The translations under genes were made by a program, and so were the position numbers. The notes under the pieces were generated by a model, which was given only the letters and a program-made list of their open reading frames with translations, was not told where the DNA came from and made no database searches. 64,000 bases of DNA from Acidobacterium capsulatum ATCC 51196 (lineage in GTDB: Bacteria; Acidobacteriota; Terriglobia; Terriglobales; Acidobacteriaceae), in the NCBI RefSeq assembly GCF_000022565.1, contig NC_012483.1, forward strand, positions 3,410,001 through 3,474,000. The letters run 5' to 3'. Of the stretch, positions 26,023-34,046 are shown one piece after another. The number at the start of each line of letters is the position of its first letter. The stretch's first letter is position 1.

Positions 26023-26149
26023 AACTCCTCCTTCGTCTGAGTACGGATGCGCACCGGGAATGGCCGCCTGTTGTGGCGCATCGCAGGCTCACCGCCATTA
26101 GACGCACCAGGCTGCCCGGCGGCACCAAAAGACTGGGGCCTAAAGACTG

Positions 26150-26177
26150 CGAGCCGGGAAGGCACCTTCCCGGCTCG
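26150..26177 (-). terminator. Hairpin terminator after pepA
   Basis: CGAGCCGGGAAGG-CA-CCTTCCCGGCTCG forms a perfect thirteen-base-pair stem 21 bases past the pepA stop. The following T run on the minus strand is broken (CAGTCTTT), so termination may depend mainly on the long stem. Confidence 0.7.
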
Positions 26178-26198
26178 TAACTGCATTTTGTGGAGAGT

Positions 26199-27722
26199 CT
26201 ATCGGGCGAAGCTGCGCACCCACTCCACAATGCTGGGCATGGCGATGCCGCTTGGTCCGCTCGACATCCAGGGCTTGGCCTCGTCCATCCAGGCCGTGCC
26301 CGCGATATCGAGATGCACCCAGGGCGTGTCGCCGACAAACTCTTTCAGGAACATTGCCGCCGTGCTGGCGCCGCCATAACGGCCGCCGACGTTCTTGATG
26401 TCGGCGATGGGGGAGCGCAGCATCTCGCGGTATTCCTCGTCGAGGGGCAGACGCCAGAACTTTTCGCCCGACTGGCCGAGTGCTGCCTCGAAGTGTTGCC
26501 AGGCCTCTTCGTCGTTGCAGAACACGCCCGCATTCACGCCACCCAGCGCCACCATCACCGCGCCGGTGAGCGTGGCCGCGTCAATGAGGTGGGTTGCGCC
26601 GAGCTGCTTAGCGTATGCGAGGCCGTCGGCCAGCACCAGGCGGCCTTCGGCATCGGTGTTGAGTACCTCGATGGACTTGCCGATCATCGAAATCTGTACG
26701 TCGCCGGGCTTCTGCGCCTTGCCGGAGGGCATGTTCTCAGCCGAGCAGATGACGCTGATGACTTTGATACGGGGCTTGAGCAGAGCGATGGCGCGCATGG
26801 CGCCGATCATGGCCGCCGCGCCCGCCATGTCATATTTCATCTTCTCCATGCTGTCGGCGGGCTTGAGCGAGAGGCCGCCCGAGTCAAAGGTGATGCCCTT
26901 GCCCACCAGCCCGAGCACGGGGCCTTCGGCCGCGCCCTCCGGCGTGTACTCCATCACGATCAGCGCGGGCGGCTCGTCGGAGCCCTGCGTCACGCTCCAG
27001 AAAGAGCCCATCTTCAGCTCATGCAGCTTCTCGCTGCTGTAGACCTGGCAGCGCAGGCCTTGCTCGGCACACATCTTCTTCGCCTGCTCGCCGAGGAGGG
27101 TGGGCGTCAGGCGATTGCCCGGCTCATTGACCAGCGTGCGGGTGAGGTTTTGCGACTCGCCCAGCGCGATGCCTTCGCGCAGTCCGGCTTCGGCGGCGTT
27201 CGCGTCTGTGGCTTCCGGCAGCGCCAGCGTCAGCGATTGCAGGCTCTTGTCCTTGCGGTCAGAGCGGTAGAAGTCCGGATCAAAATCGGCGACGGCCGCG
27301 CCATGGCCCAGCGCGCGTGCCGTGGCCGTCACGTCCAATCCCTGGGACTGAGGGATAGCGAGCGTGGCCTCACGAATGTTCTTTGCCCGGGCGGCGCGAA
27401 CGGCGCTGCCTGCGGCCTTGCGCAATGCATGCACGGTGAACCGGGCCTGTTTGCCGGCACCCACCAGCAGCAGACGCCGCGCAGCCATCCCTTGCGGCGC
27501 ATGGATCAGCAGGGTCTCGTTGGCCTCAGCTTTGAAGTCGCCGCTGGCCAGAATGGTTTTCACTGCGGCATCGAGCGCAGCGTCGCGGGTCAGCAGTTGG
27601 ACTTGAGGCGAGGCCTGCGTTCCGTTGGCCATGTCTGCGGCAGGGGCCGTATCGGTGGCAAAGACAGCCAGAAGTTCGGTCTCAAGTTGAGCGAGAGGAG
27701 TCGAAACGAGGGTGGTTTTCAT
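26199..27722 (-). CDS. pepA: Leucyl aminopeptidase (M17)
   Basis: A 507-residue cytoplasmic metallo-aminopeptidase that removes N-terminal residues from peptides. The metal and active-site motifs are complete: VGKGITFDSGGLSLKP (Lys and Asp ligands), AAMIGAMRA and the signature NTDAEGRLVLADGL. Length is normal for PepA. The ATG at 27722 is preferred because GGGAG precedes it and the N-terminus MKTTLVST fits; the open frame upstream is low-quality. Some PepA proteins also bind DNA at recombination sites; this cannot be judged here. It lies 74 bases downstream of smpB on the same strand. Confidence 0.96.
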   Translation of the reverse strand: MKTTLVSTPLAQLETELLAVFATDTAPAADMANGTQASPQVQLLTRDAALDAAVKTILASGDFKAEANETLLIHAPQGMAARRLLLVGAGKQARFTVHALRKAAGSAVRAARAKNIREATLAIPQSQGLDVTATARALGHGAAVADFDPDFYRSDRKDKSLQSLTLALPEATDANAAEAGLREGIALGESQNLTRTLVNEPGNRLTPTLLGEQAKKMCAEQGLRCQVYSSEKLHELKMGSFWSVTQGSDEPPALIVMEYTPEGAAEGPVLGLVGKGITFDSGGLSLKPADSMEKMKYDMAGAAAMIGAMRAIALLKPRIKVISVICSAENMPSGKAQKPGDVQISMIGKSIEVLNTDAEGRLVLADGLAYAKQLGATHLIDAATLTGAVMVALGGVNAGVFCNDEEAWQHFEAALGQSGEKFWRLPLDEEYREMLRSPIADIKNVGGRYGGASTAAMFLKEFVGDTPWVHLDIAGTAWMDEAKPWMSSGPSGIAMPSIVEWVRSFAR

Positions 27723-27757
27723 GGTCACTCCCATCTTATGACGGCAGCAGCCCGGCC

Positions 27758-27784
27758 ACTGGGGACTGATGACTGGGGACTGAC
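27758..27784. repeat. Two tandem copies of a 14-base ACTGGGGACTGATG unit
   Basis: ACTGGGGACTGATG (27758-27771) is followed by ACTGGGGACTGAC (27772-27784) between pepA and smpB. The second copy plus AACTT resembles the right half of the hairpin at 7304-7340. On the other strand it reads as TCAGTCC/CCAGTCA heptamers. Confidence 0.6.
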
Positions 27785-27796
27785 AACTTCCCCGGC

Positions 27797-28327
27797 TCAG
27801 GCCTTCTTGCTGCGGTCGATGGCGGCGCGGGCTTCGCGGTCGGCCTCGCGTTTGCGCTCGGTTTCCCGCTTGTCCCAGTCCTGTTTGCCCTTGGCCACGG
27901 CCAACTCGCACTTCACGCGCCCGTTACGGAAATAAAGCCGCGTCGGGATGAGCGTGAATCCCTTCTGCTGCGTCTTTCCCCATAGTTTCTTGAGTTCTGT
28001 CTGGTTCAGCAGCAGCTTGCGGGTGCGCAGAGCTTCGTGATTCGTGTAGTTTCCGTGGGAGTATGGCCCGATATGAGCATTGAGCAGAAAGGCTTCGCCA
28101 TCCTTGATAAGACCGTAAGCGTCTTTGAGGTTGGCCTTGCCCTCGCGGATCGACTTCACCTCGGTTCCGCGCAGCGCCACGCCGGCTTCGTACTTTTCGA
28201 GCAGGAAGTAATTGTGGCTCGCCGCCCGGTTCTGAGCCGCGTCCCGCTCGCCGGCCGCGACGGGGTCGCGGGGCTTCGGCTTGGCGCTGGGAGCCGGTTG
28301 TGTCTGGATGGTCGTATGCTTTGCCAT
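27797..28327 (-). CDS. smpB: SsrA-binding protein SmpB
   Basis: A 176-residue protein that works with tmRNA to rescue stalled ribosomes. The family blocks are present: SHNYFLLEKYEAGVALRGTEVKSIREGKANLKDAY, LLNAHIGPYSHGNYTNHE, RTRKLLLNQTELKKLWGK and GFTLIPTRLYFRNGRVKCELAVAKGKQDWDKRE. The C-terminal tail is basic, as needed to enter the mRNA channel. It carries an N-terminal extension of about 30 Pro/Ala-rich residues beyond the usual start. The tmRNA gene itself was not found in this window. It diverges from the secretin gene. Confidence 0.97.
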   Translation of the reverse strand: MAKHTTIQTQPAPSAKPKPRDPVAAGERDAAQNRAASHNYFLLEKYEAGVALRGTEVKSIREGKANLKDAYGLIKDGEAFLLNAHIGPYSHGNYTNHEALRTRKLLLNQTELKKLWGKTQQKGFTLIPTRLYFRNGRVKCELAVAKGKQDWDKRETERKREADREARAAIDRSKKA

Positions 28328-28515
28328 GGCTCTGGGTGCAATTTCTCATGCTAGCATGCAGGGGCTTTGCATCTTCTCGCAGTGCCGGGGCTGCAGCAGG
28401 AGCGGGAATTGCCTTCAGTGGATGCGGCCGCGAGCAGCCAGGATGCAATACTAAGAACAATCGTCAGCCGGCCGCGGAACAGGAGCCGCGGAAGTCTTAT
28501 CGAATCTGGAGTTTC

Positions 28516-30876
28516 ATGAAGCGCAGCACGCTCGCATTTGCCCTTGCTCTCAGCCTGGTCCTGATTTTTGCGGCCGCCCCACGCGCGCAGGCTCAGTCCG
28601 CGCACCGTTTGTACAAGCAAGGCCAGAAGGCCGAAAATCGTGGCGACCTGCAGGCGGCCTACGACGACTACTCCCAGGCCTATAAGAAAAAGCCCTCGGA
28701 CGAACGCTATCGCGTGGCGTATGAGCGCGTGCTGTTTCCGGTAGCGGCCCAGCATGTGCAGCATGGCGAGCAACTGGAGAAGCTGGGCGACAACTCCGGC
28801 GCGCTGGCTGAGTTCATGCAGGCGCTCACCATCGACCCGAGCAACGAGCTGGCCACGCAGGACATTGCCGCGCTGCGGAACAAGATCAATGCGGTTGCGA
28901 ATCACAGCAACAGTGAATCTCCGCGCACGGCTGGAGAGGCCTTTGCCCAGCTCGCGCCGCCGCTGCAGCTCAAGCCGATTGCCAATGAGCCGCTGACGCT
29001 GCACATGGTGCAGGACAGCAAGGTTATTTACGAGACGGTAGGCAAGGCTGCCGGCATCAATGTGCTCTTTGATCCGGATTACGTTTCGAAGCGCATTCAG
29101 GTGGACCTGGCCAATACCACGCTGCAGCAGGCGTTGCGCATTATCTCGACCGTTTCGAATACCTTCTACCGCGTCATCACGCCCAACACAATTTTTGTCG
29201 CTGCAGACACGCGCGCCAAGCGCATGCAGTTGGAAGACCAGGCCGTGCAGACCTTTTACCTGCACAACGTGACGCAGCAGAGCGACTTCACGGATATTCA
29301 GACTGCGCTGCGCAACGTCTTCCAGACCGCGCACATCTTTGGGGTGGCCAGCCAGAATGCGATTGTGATGCGCGCCACGCCGGATGAGCTGTTGCTCGCG
29401 CGCCAGTTGATCGGCCAGCTCGATCAGCCTAAGCCCGAGGTACTGGTGGATGTGGCGGTGCTGGAAGTGAGCCGCAACTTCGAGCGCAAGATCGGTCTGC
29501 AGTTGCCTCAGACCGCGACGGTGAACCTGCAGGCATCGACGTCGAGCAGCAGTTCCAGTTCGTCTTCGAGCAGCAGTTCCAGCTCAAGTTCCAGTTCGAC
29601 TTCGAGCAGCCTGACGCTCAACAATCTTGCTCACCTGAACTCGAATAACTTTGCCGTCACCATCGGTCAGGCGGAGGCCGATCTGCTGCTGACCAATACC
29701 GATACGCAGATCATCCAGGAGCCGCGCATTCGCGCCTCGGACGGTCAGGACGCGCAGTTGAAGATCGGCGAGAAGCTGCCCGTCGCCACTGGCTCTTACC
29801 AGACCGGCGCGGCCACGGCCATCGTCAGCTCGCTTGTCAACACGCAGTTCCAGTACCTTGACGTGGGCGTGAACATTGACGTGAAACCCACCGTGCTCTC
29901 TGACCGCGATGTGTCGATGAAGGTGAAGATTGACGTCTCCTCGACCAACGGCACCGAGAATCTGGGAGGCGTCGATGAGCCGATCATCACGCAGCGCGTG
30001 GCCGACGAAACGATTCGCCTCAAGAACGGCGAAGCCAATCTGATTGGCGGCATCCGGCAGGTACAGACCAGCAATTCGCTGAGCGGCACGCCGGGGCTGT
30101 CAGAACTGCCGCTGCTCAAATACATCTTTGGCGTGCATGATCATACCGTCTCGAAAGATGACCTGGTCATTCTGCTGATTCCGCATGTGGTGAGCGCGCC
30201 GACGACGAATCCCAATGATCTGCAGCCGATTGATACCGGCACCAGTGACGCCTTCCAGGTGCGCACAGTCAGCCAGGGGGAACCCGCTCCACAGCCTGCC
30301 CCCGCGGCGCAGACCCCGGCCGCGGGAACACAAGCTGCACAGGCGCAATCTTCCGTGACCCAGCCTGCACAGCCACAGACGTCGCCCCAGGCCGTTGCGC
30401 ATCAGGCGATGCAGCAGATGACCCAGGAGGCGAGCAGCGGTCCGCCGGCCTTGTTGCAGCTCATGCCGAGCCAGACGACGGTGAAGCCGGGCAGCACCTT
30501 TCAGCTTGCGGTGCATATGGAAGGCGGCCGGGATGTGTACTCCGTGCCGATGAAGCTCAAGTACGACGCCTCACGTCTAAGCCTGGTCAACGTCAATCTG
30601 CAAGGGGCCGGGCGAGCGCAGATGAGCTTCCTCGGCAAAGACGGGCAGGCGGTCGCGCTGGTGCATCGCGATGACGGCGGCGGCAATGTGGAGATCTCCG
30701 CCTCGCGGCCACCCGGTGTCAAGGGCGTGAGCGGCAGCGGCAATCTCTGCGTCCTTACTTTCAAGGCAAAGGCTCCGGGCGCGGCGACCGTGCAGATTAC
30801 GCGGCCCGTGATTCGCAACAGCCAGCAGCAGACCATGCCCGCCGTGGGCTCGCTCGCTGTGGTGCAGGTGCAGTAA
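28516..30876 (+). CDS. Secretin (GspD/PilQ-like) with C-terminal cohesin-like domain
   Basis: A 786-residue outer-membrane secretin. After a signal peptide (about 26 residues) come TPR-like repeats (to about 120), an STN/N0 domain (LTLHMVQDSKVIYETVGKAAGINVLFDPDY), a NolW/N1-type domain (FYLHNVTQQSDFTDIQTALRNVF), and a serine-rich run at residues 341-365. The secretin core follows (EKLPVATGSYQTG through DLVILLIPHVV, to about 570). A Gln/Ala/Pro linker leads to a cohesin-like beta-domain (LLQLMPSQTTVKPGSTFQLAVHM to the end). ATG 28516 has GGAG upstream. Two pseudopilin genes follow directly, so it probably belongs to a type II-like secretion or pilus system whose ATPase and inner-membrane parts are elsewhere. 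Confidence 0.88.
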   Translation: MKRSTLAFALALSLVLIFAAAPRAQAQSAHRLYKQGQKAENRGDLQAAYDDYSQAYKKKPSDERYRVAYERVLFPVAAQHVQHGEQLEKLGDNSGALAEFMQALTIDPSNELATQDIAALRNKINAVANHSNSESPRTAGEAFAQLAPPLQLKPIANEPLTLHMVQDSKVIYETVGKAAGINVLFDPDYVSKRIQVDLANTTLQQALRIISTVSNTFYRVITPNTIFVAADTRAKRMQLEDQAVQTFYLHNVTQQSDFTDIQTALRNVFQTAHIFGVASQNAIVMRATPDELLLARQLIGQLDQPKPEVLVDVAVLEVSRNFERKIGLQLPQTATVNLQASTSSSSSSSSSSSSSSSSSSSTSSSLTLNNLAHLNSNNFAVTIGQAEADLLLTNTDTQIIQEPRIRASDGQDAQLKIGEKLPVATGSYQTGAATAIVSSLVNTQFQYLDVGVNIDVKPTVLSDRDVSMKVKIDVSSTNGTENLGGVDEPIITQRVADETIRLKNGEANLIGGIRQVQTSNSLSGTPGLSELPLLKYIFGVHDHTVSKDDLVILLIPHVVSAPTTNPNDLQPIDTGTSDAFQVRTVSQGEPAPQPAPAAQTPAAGTQAAQAQSSVTQPAQPQTSPQAVAHQAMQQMTQEASSGPPALLQLMPSQTTVKPGSTFQLAVHMEGGRDVYSVPMKLKYDASRLSLVNVNLQGAGRAQMSFLGKDGQAVALVHRDDGGGNVEISASRPPGVKGVSGSGNLCVLTFKAKAPGAATVQITRPVIRNSQQQTMPAVGSLAVVQVQ
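29536..29610 (+). repeat. Serine-codon low-complexity tract
   Basis: Residues 341-365 of the secretin are almost all serine, encoded by mixed TCG/AGC/AGT/TCC codons with local period-like repeats of AGCAGCAGTTCCAG. It lies just before the secretin core, where other secretins have flexible loops. Mixed codons suggest selection for serine and not simple slippage. Confidence 0.8.
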
Positions 30877-30879
30877 CAG

Positions 30880-31386
30880 GTGGTTTCTCCGTTCCAGTCC
30901 GGACAAGAGCGCAAGCCAGCAGGCTGCGGGAGCGCGGCTAGCCGCGGCGAGACCGGGCTGACGCTGGTTGAGCTGATCGTGACCGTCACGATCATCTCGA
31001 TTCTGGCTGCGGCGGCGCTGCCGATGATGCGCTTTCAGGCCAAGCGGCAAAAAGAGCAGATGCTGCGCCACGATCTATGGGAGATGCGCGCGGCCATTGA
31101 TGCGTATCATGACGCCGCCGACAAGGGCGCCTTTCAGACCAAGGTGGATAGCATGAACTATCCGCCCAGCCTGCATAAGCTGGTGGATGGAGTGGACATT
31201 CAGGGCAAGACGGTGCGGTTCCTGCGCAAGATTCCTGTCGACCCGATGACAGGTCACGCCAAGTGGGGCATGCGCTCGATGCAGGACGACCCGGACAGTA
31301 CCTCTTGGGGTGGCCAGAATGTCTTTGATGTGTACTCATTGTCAGACGGAACAGCGCTGGACGGGACAAAATACTCGACGTGGTAA
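30880..31386 (+). CDS. Type II secretion/pilus pseudopilin (GspG-like)
   Basis: A 168-residue prepilin-like protein. The type III signal peptide is TG/LTLVELIVTVTIISILAAAALPMM, with cleavage after glycine and Glu at +5. The remaining domain has the GspG-type ending: IPVDPMTGHAKWG, FDVYSLSDGTALDGTKYSTW. It would form a periplasmic pseudopilus. Start is GTG at 30880, three bases after the secretin stop, so the genes are translationally linked. The N-terminal leader is unusually long (about 26 residues before the cleavage site). It overlaps the next pseudopilin by seven bases. Confidence 0.88.
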   Translation: MVSPFQSGQERKPAGCGSAASRGETGLTLVELIVTVTIISILAAAALPMMRFQAKRQKEQMLRHDLWEMRAAIDAYHDAADKGAFQTKVDSMNYPPSLHKLVDGVDIQGKTVRFLRKIPVDPMTGHAKWGMRSMQDDPDSTSWGGQNVFDVYSLSDGTALDGTKYSTW

Positions 31387-31793
31387 ATGTGCAGAAACAT
31401 CTTCGCAGGCGGGAGCAGGGCTTCACGCTGATTGAGCTGATTGTCGTGATGATGATCATCGCGATTCTGACGGCGATTGCCGTGCCGCGCTTTACGGCGG
31501 CGATTCAGAATGCCCGCGAGGCCGCGCTCAAAGAGGACCTGCACGTCATGCGCGATGCTATCGATGCCTACACCATGGACAAGGGCAAGGCGCCGCAGTC
31601 GCTCGACGACCTGGTGCAGGCGGGTTATCTGCGCGCGATTCCGACGGACCCGATGACTCACTCCAGCCAGACGTGGGTGACAGACTCGAGCGACACTTTG
31701 ATGGATGTAAACGAAGAGCAGAGCGGTATTGATGACGTCCACAGCGGCTCGGATGCTACGGGGTCCAATGGGAAGCCGTACTCCAGTTGGTAG
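31380..31793 (+). CDS. Second pseudopilin (GspG-like)
   Basis: A 137-residue prepilin-like protein with a clear processing site QG/FTLIELIVVMMIIAILTAIAVPRF. It keeps the GspG ending pattern (AIPTDPMTHSSQTWV... DVHSGSDATGSNGKPYSSW). Start is GTG at 31380 inside the end of the previous gene; GTG 31389 is also possible. Sequence similarity to the preceding gene points to duplication. Together with the secretin it suggests a secretion or pilus-like assembly operon. Confidence 0.88.
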   Translation: MVNVQKHLRRREQGFTLIELIVVMMIIAILTAIAVPRFTAAIQNAREAALKEDLHVMRDAIDAYTMDKGKAPQSLDDLVQAGYLRAIPTDPMTHSSQTWVTDSSDTLMDVNEEQSGIDDVHSGSDATGSNGKPYSSW

Positions 31794-31838
31794 CCGAAGA
31801 CTGTCCAGTTGTGTCTCGCATCCCCTAAAATCAAGGCG

Positions 31839-32594
31839 ATGAATCTCGCCTGTCCCCTGGATATTGCCCTGCCTGCCGTTGCGGAGGCTTACGATGCCTG
31901 CGCGGACGTGATGCGTGTCTCACAATCGCAATGGAAGGGTCAGGCAGGCGGACGCCTGATGGCCGTCTTTGGCCTCGATCCGCAAGGCATCGCCAGCGTG
32001 GTGGCCGGATGTGTGGCCGGAGCAGCGGTGCTGGCTGTCGATGCGGATCGCGAGCGCGCCAAGCAGATGCTGCGCTTCGGCATCTGCGATTTCGTGGTGA
32101 ATGATCTCGATGAGGCGCTGCGCATTCTGAAAAATGAAGTGCGCAAGAAGCAGCCGGTCTCCGTCTGCATGGCGGCTGACCTTGAGGCTTGCGCGCAGCA
32201 GATGGTGGAGCGAGGCCTGCAGCCCGATTTGCTGGCGGGCGCCATGGAGGGAGCGGCCGCAGTCCTTCAGGAGCGCGGCGCGGCGGTGCTGGGTGCGGAT
32301 CAGGATGCACCGGCTGGGCAGCGCGTCCTGTGGCGTTTTCGCAGCGCCGGAGCCTTTGTGCCGCTGCACGTTCTCACACAGGTGGATCATCTGGCGGCGG
32401 ATGCGCTCGATCCGCGCATGGCAGAGACGCCCATGCGCCGCTTGTGGCTGGAGCGCGCCCCGCGCTACCTGGGACGCAAGCTGGCGGCAGAGCGCAGTGT
32501 GCGCATGCATCCGGAAGAGCTTGAGCGCTTTCAGGCCGCGCTGGCTGAGGATGTGGCGCTGGCCGCGCAGATCGAAGTGCGGGCGGAAGCTTAG
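31839..32594 (+). CDS. Protein resembling the NAD-binding domain of urocanase
   Basis: A 251-residue soluble protein. Residues about 40-125 (GGRLMAVFGLDPQGIASVVAGCVAGAAVLAVD, then LRFGICDFVVNDLDEALRILKNEVRKKQPVSVCMAADLEACAQQMVERGLQPDLL) follow the layout of the central Rossmann part of urocanate hydratase (GxxxDxxDDLDEAL...PLSVGLxGNAA...ELVxRGxxPD). The N- and C-terminal catalytic parts of urocanase (about 550 residues) are absent, so it cannot be a working urocanase. It may bind NAD or a nucleotide. It follows the second pseudopilin by 45 bases. ATG 31839 is preferred; an open frame reaches 31809. Its last bases overlap engB. Confidence 0.55.
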   Translation: MNLACPLDIALPAVAEAYDACADVMRVSQSQWKGQAGGRLMAVFGLDPQGIASVVAGCVAGAAVLAVDADRERAKQMLRFGICDFVVNDLDEALRILKNEVRKKQPVSVCMAADLEACAQQMVERGLQPDLLAGAMEGAAAVLQERGAAVLGADQDAPAGQRVLWRFRSAGAFVPLHVLTQVDHLAADALDPRMAETPMRRLWLERAPRYLGRKLAAERSVRMHPEELERFQAALAEDVALAAQIEVRAEA

Positions 32595-33226
32595 GCCGAC
32601 GGCGGGCGCTGGTTCTGCTTCATGGCCTCGGTTGCTTCGGCGGCCACGCGATGAATTTCACCCCAGAGTTCTTTCATTCCCAGGCCGGTCTTCGCCGAGC
32701 ACAGCAGCAGATTTTCTGCTTCGAGCGCGCGGCTCAGGGTTTGTTTGGCCTTGGTGCGTCCATTGCCTGAGAGGCGGTCGGCCTTGGTGGCCACGACGAG
32801 ATAGGGCCGTCCGATGCTGCGCAGGAACTCCGTCAGTTGCGCGTCGCTGGGCTGCGGCGGAATGTTGCTGTCCACCAGGCACAGGCACAGCGCAAGGCTG
32901 GGCCGTTCGGCGAGGTAAGGCTCGATGAACTTGGGCCACTCGGCGGAGATGGATTTCGAAATCTTGGCGTAACCGTAGCCCGGCAGATCGGCAAAGAGGA
33001 AGTTCGGCTGCTGCCGCTCCGGCGAGGTGGTGAGGCTGAAGAAGTTGATGGCGCGCGTGCGCCCCGGCGTGGACGAGACCTTGGCCTGTTTTGAGCCGAG
33101 CAGCGCGTTGATGAGGCTCGATTTGCCCACGTTGGAGCGGCCCAGGAAGGCGAACTCCGGCGCGGTGACTGGCGGGAAATGCTCGGTAGCCATCGCCGAG
33201 CGCATAAATTTGGGATAAACCTGCAT
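32591..33226 (-). CDS. engB: Ribosome-assembly GTPase EngB (YihA/YsxC)
   Basis: A 211-residue GTPase needed for large-subunit maturation. G1 is GRSNVGKSSLINALLG, G2/G3 follow as STPGRTRAINFF and FADLPGYGYAK, and G4 is ATKADRL; G5 is CSAKTG. Length and order are standard. The frame is open far upstream, antisense to the next gene, but ATG 33226 begins the family's usual N-terminus (MQVYPKFMRSAMATEHFPPV). It diverges from the ATPase gene at 33273 and converges with the urocanase-like gene. Confidence 0.95.
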   Translation of the reverse strand: MQVYPKFMRSAMATEHFPPVTAPEFAFLGRSNVGKSSLINALLGSKQAKVSSTPGRTRAINFFSLTTSPERQQPNFLFADLPGYGYAKISKSISAEWPKFIEPYLAERPSLALCLCLVDSNIPPQPSDAQLTEFLRSIGRPYLVVATKADRLSGNGRTKAKQTLSRALEAENLLLCSAKTGLGMKELWGEIHRVAAEATEAMKQNQRPPSA

Positions 33227-33272
33227 GTGTCCTATCAGTATAGAGTTCGCGGCTTCACGATACCCTGAAGCG

Positions 33273-33947
33273 GTGAAACGCAAACGAGTCTGGTTGAGCT
33301 GGAGCAGCGGAAAAGACAGCGCGTGGGCTCTGCATATGCTGCGGCAACAGGGCGATGTAGAGGTGGTGGGACTGCTCACCACGTTGAACGGCCACTTTGA
33401 TCGCGTGGCCATGCACAGCACGCGCCGGGCGCTGGTGGAGGCGCAGGCCGCCTCCGCGGGACTGCCTCTGGTGACGGTTCCGCTGCCATGGCCTTGCAGC
33501 AATGAGCAATACGAGGCGGCCATGGCCGGGGCCTGTGCGCAGGCGCGTGACGAGGGCGTGGAGGCGATGGCCTTCGGCGACCTTTTTCTCGAGGACGTGC
33601 GCCAATACCGCATCGATAAGCTGGCTGGAACAGGGCTGGAGCCGGTCTTTCCGCTGTGGGGACTGGATACGCGCGCGCTGGCTGAAGAGATGATCGCGGC
33701 GGGTGTGAAGACTCGGCTGGTCTGCGTCGATCCGCGCAAGCTGGGCAAGGAATTTGCCGGGCGCGATCTGGATGCGGCGCTGCTCGCCGAGTTGCCGCCG
33801 GAGGTGGACCCATGCGGCGAGCGCGGCGAATTTCACAGCTTTGTGTATGCCGGGCCGATGTTTCGCGAGGAGATTCTGATAGAGAGCGGGGAAGTGGTGG
33901 AGCGCGACGGCTTTGTGTTTGCGGATGTGAAACTGCGCGGCGCTTGA
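33273..33947 (+). CDS. Diphthine-ammonia-ligase-like PP-loop ATPase
   Basis: A 224-residue member of the ATP_bind_4 / MJ0570 (DPH6-like) family. The PP-loop is WLSWSSGKDSAWAL; then HSTRRALVEAQAASAGLP and the block EGVEAMAFGDLFLEDVRQYRIDKLAGTGLEPVFPLWG match the family. It ends with the diagnostic DPCGERGEFHSFVYAGPMF. In eukaryotes and archaea the family amidates diphthine on EF-2; bacteria lack diphthamide, so the bacterial role is unknown. GTG 33273 is chosen because the N-terminus VKRKRVWLSW fits; an ATG at 33225 would overlap the engB start. Confidence 0.86.
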   Translation: MKRKRVWLSWSSGKDSAWALHMLRQQGDVEVVGLLTTLNGHFDRVAMHSTRRALVEAQAASAGLPLVTVPLPWPCSNEQYEAAMAGACAQARDEGVEAMAFGDLFLEDVRQYRIDKLAGTGLEPVFPLWGLDTRALAEEMIAAGVKTRLVCVDPRKLGKEFAGRDLDAALLAELPPEVDPCGERGEFHSFVYAGPMFREEILIESGEVVERDGFVFADVKLRGA

Positions 33948-34046
33948 GGGTGGCCTCGCGCACCTGGCTCCCTCACTGATACACTCACCTGTTTTGACGA
34001 GTCTGAACCGGGCCGTCTGAGAACATTTGCGACAAGGAGCAATCGC

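Noticed and set aside
26190-27935. A 581-codon open frame on the plus strand opposite pepA
   Set aside because: It is a shadow of the high-G+C pepA gene, with the Arg/Gly/His-rich composition typical of an antisense frame and no recognisable motif.
29536-29610. The serine tract as a slippage or phase-variation site
   Set aside because: Codons are mixed (AGC, AGT, TCG, TCC, TCA), so there is no pure short tandem repeat to slip.
32591-33748. A 385-residue EngB
   Set aside because: The first 174 residues are antisense to the PP-loop ATPase gene and lack EngB similarity; the real start is at 33226.
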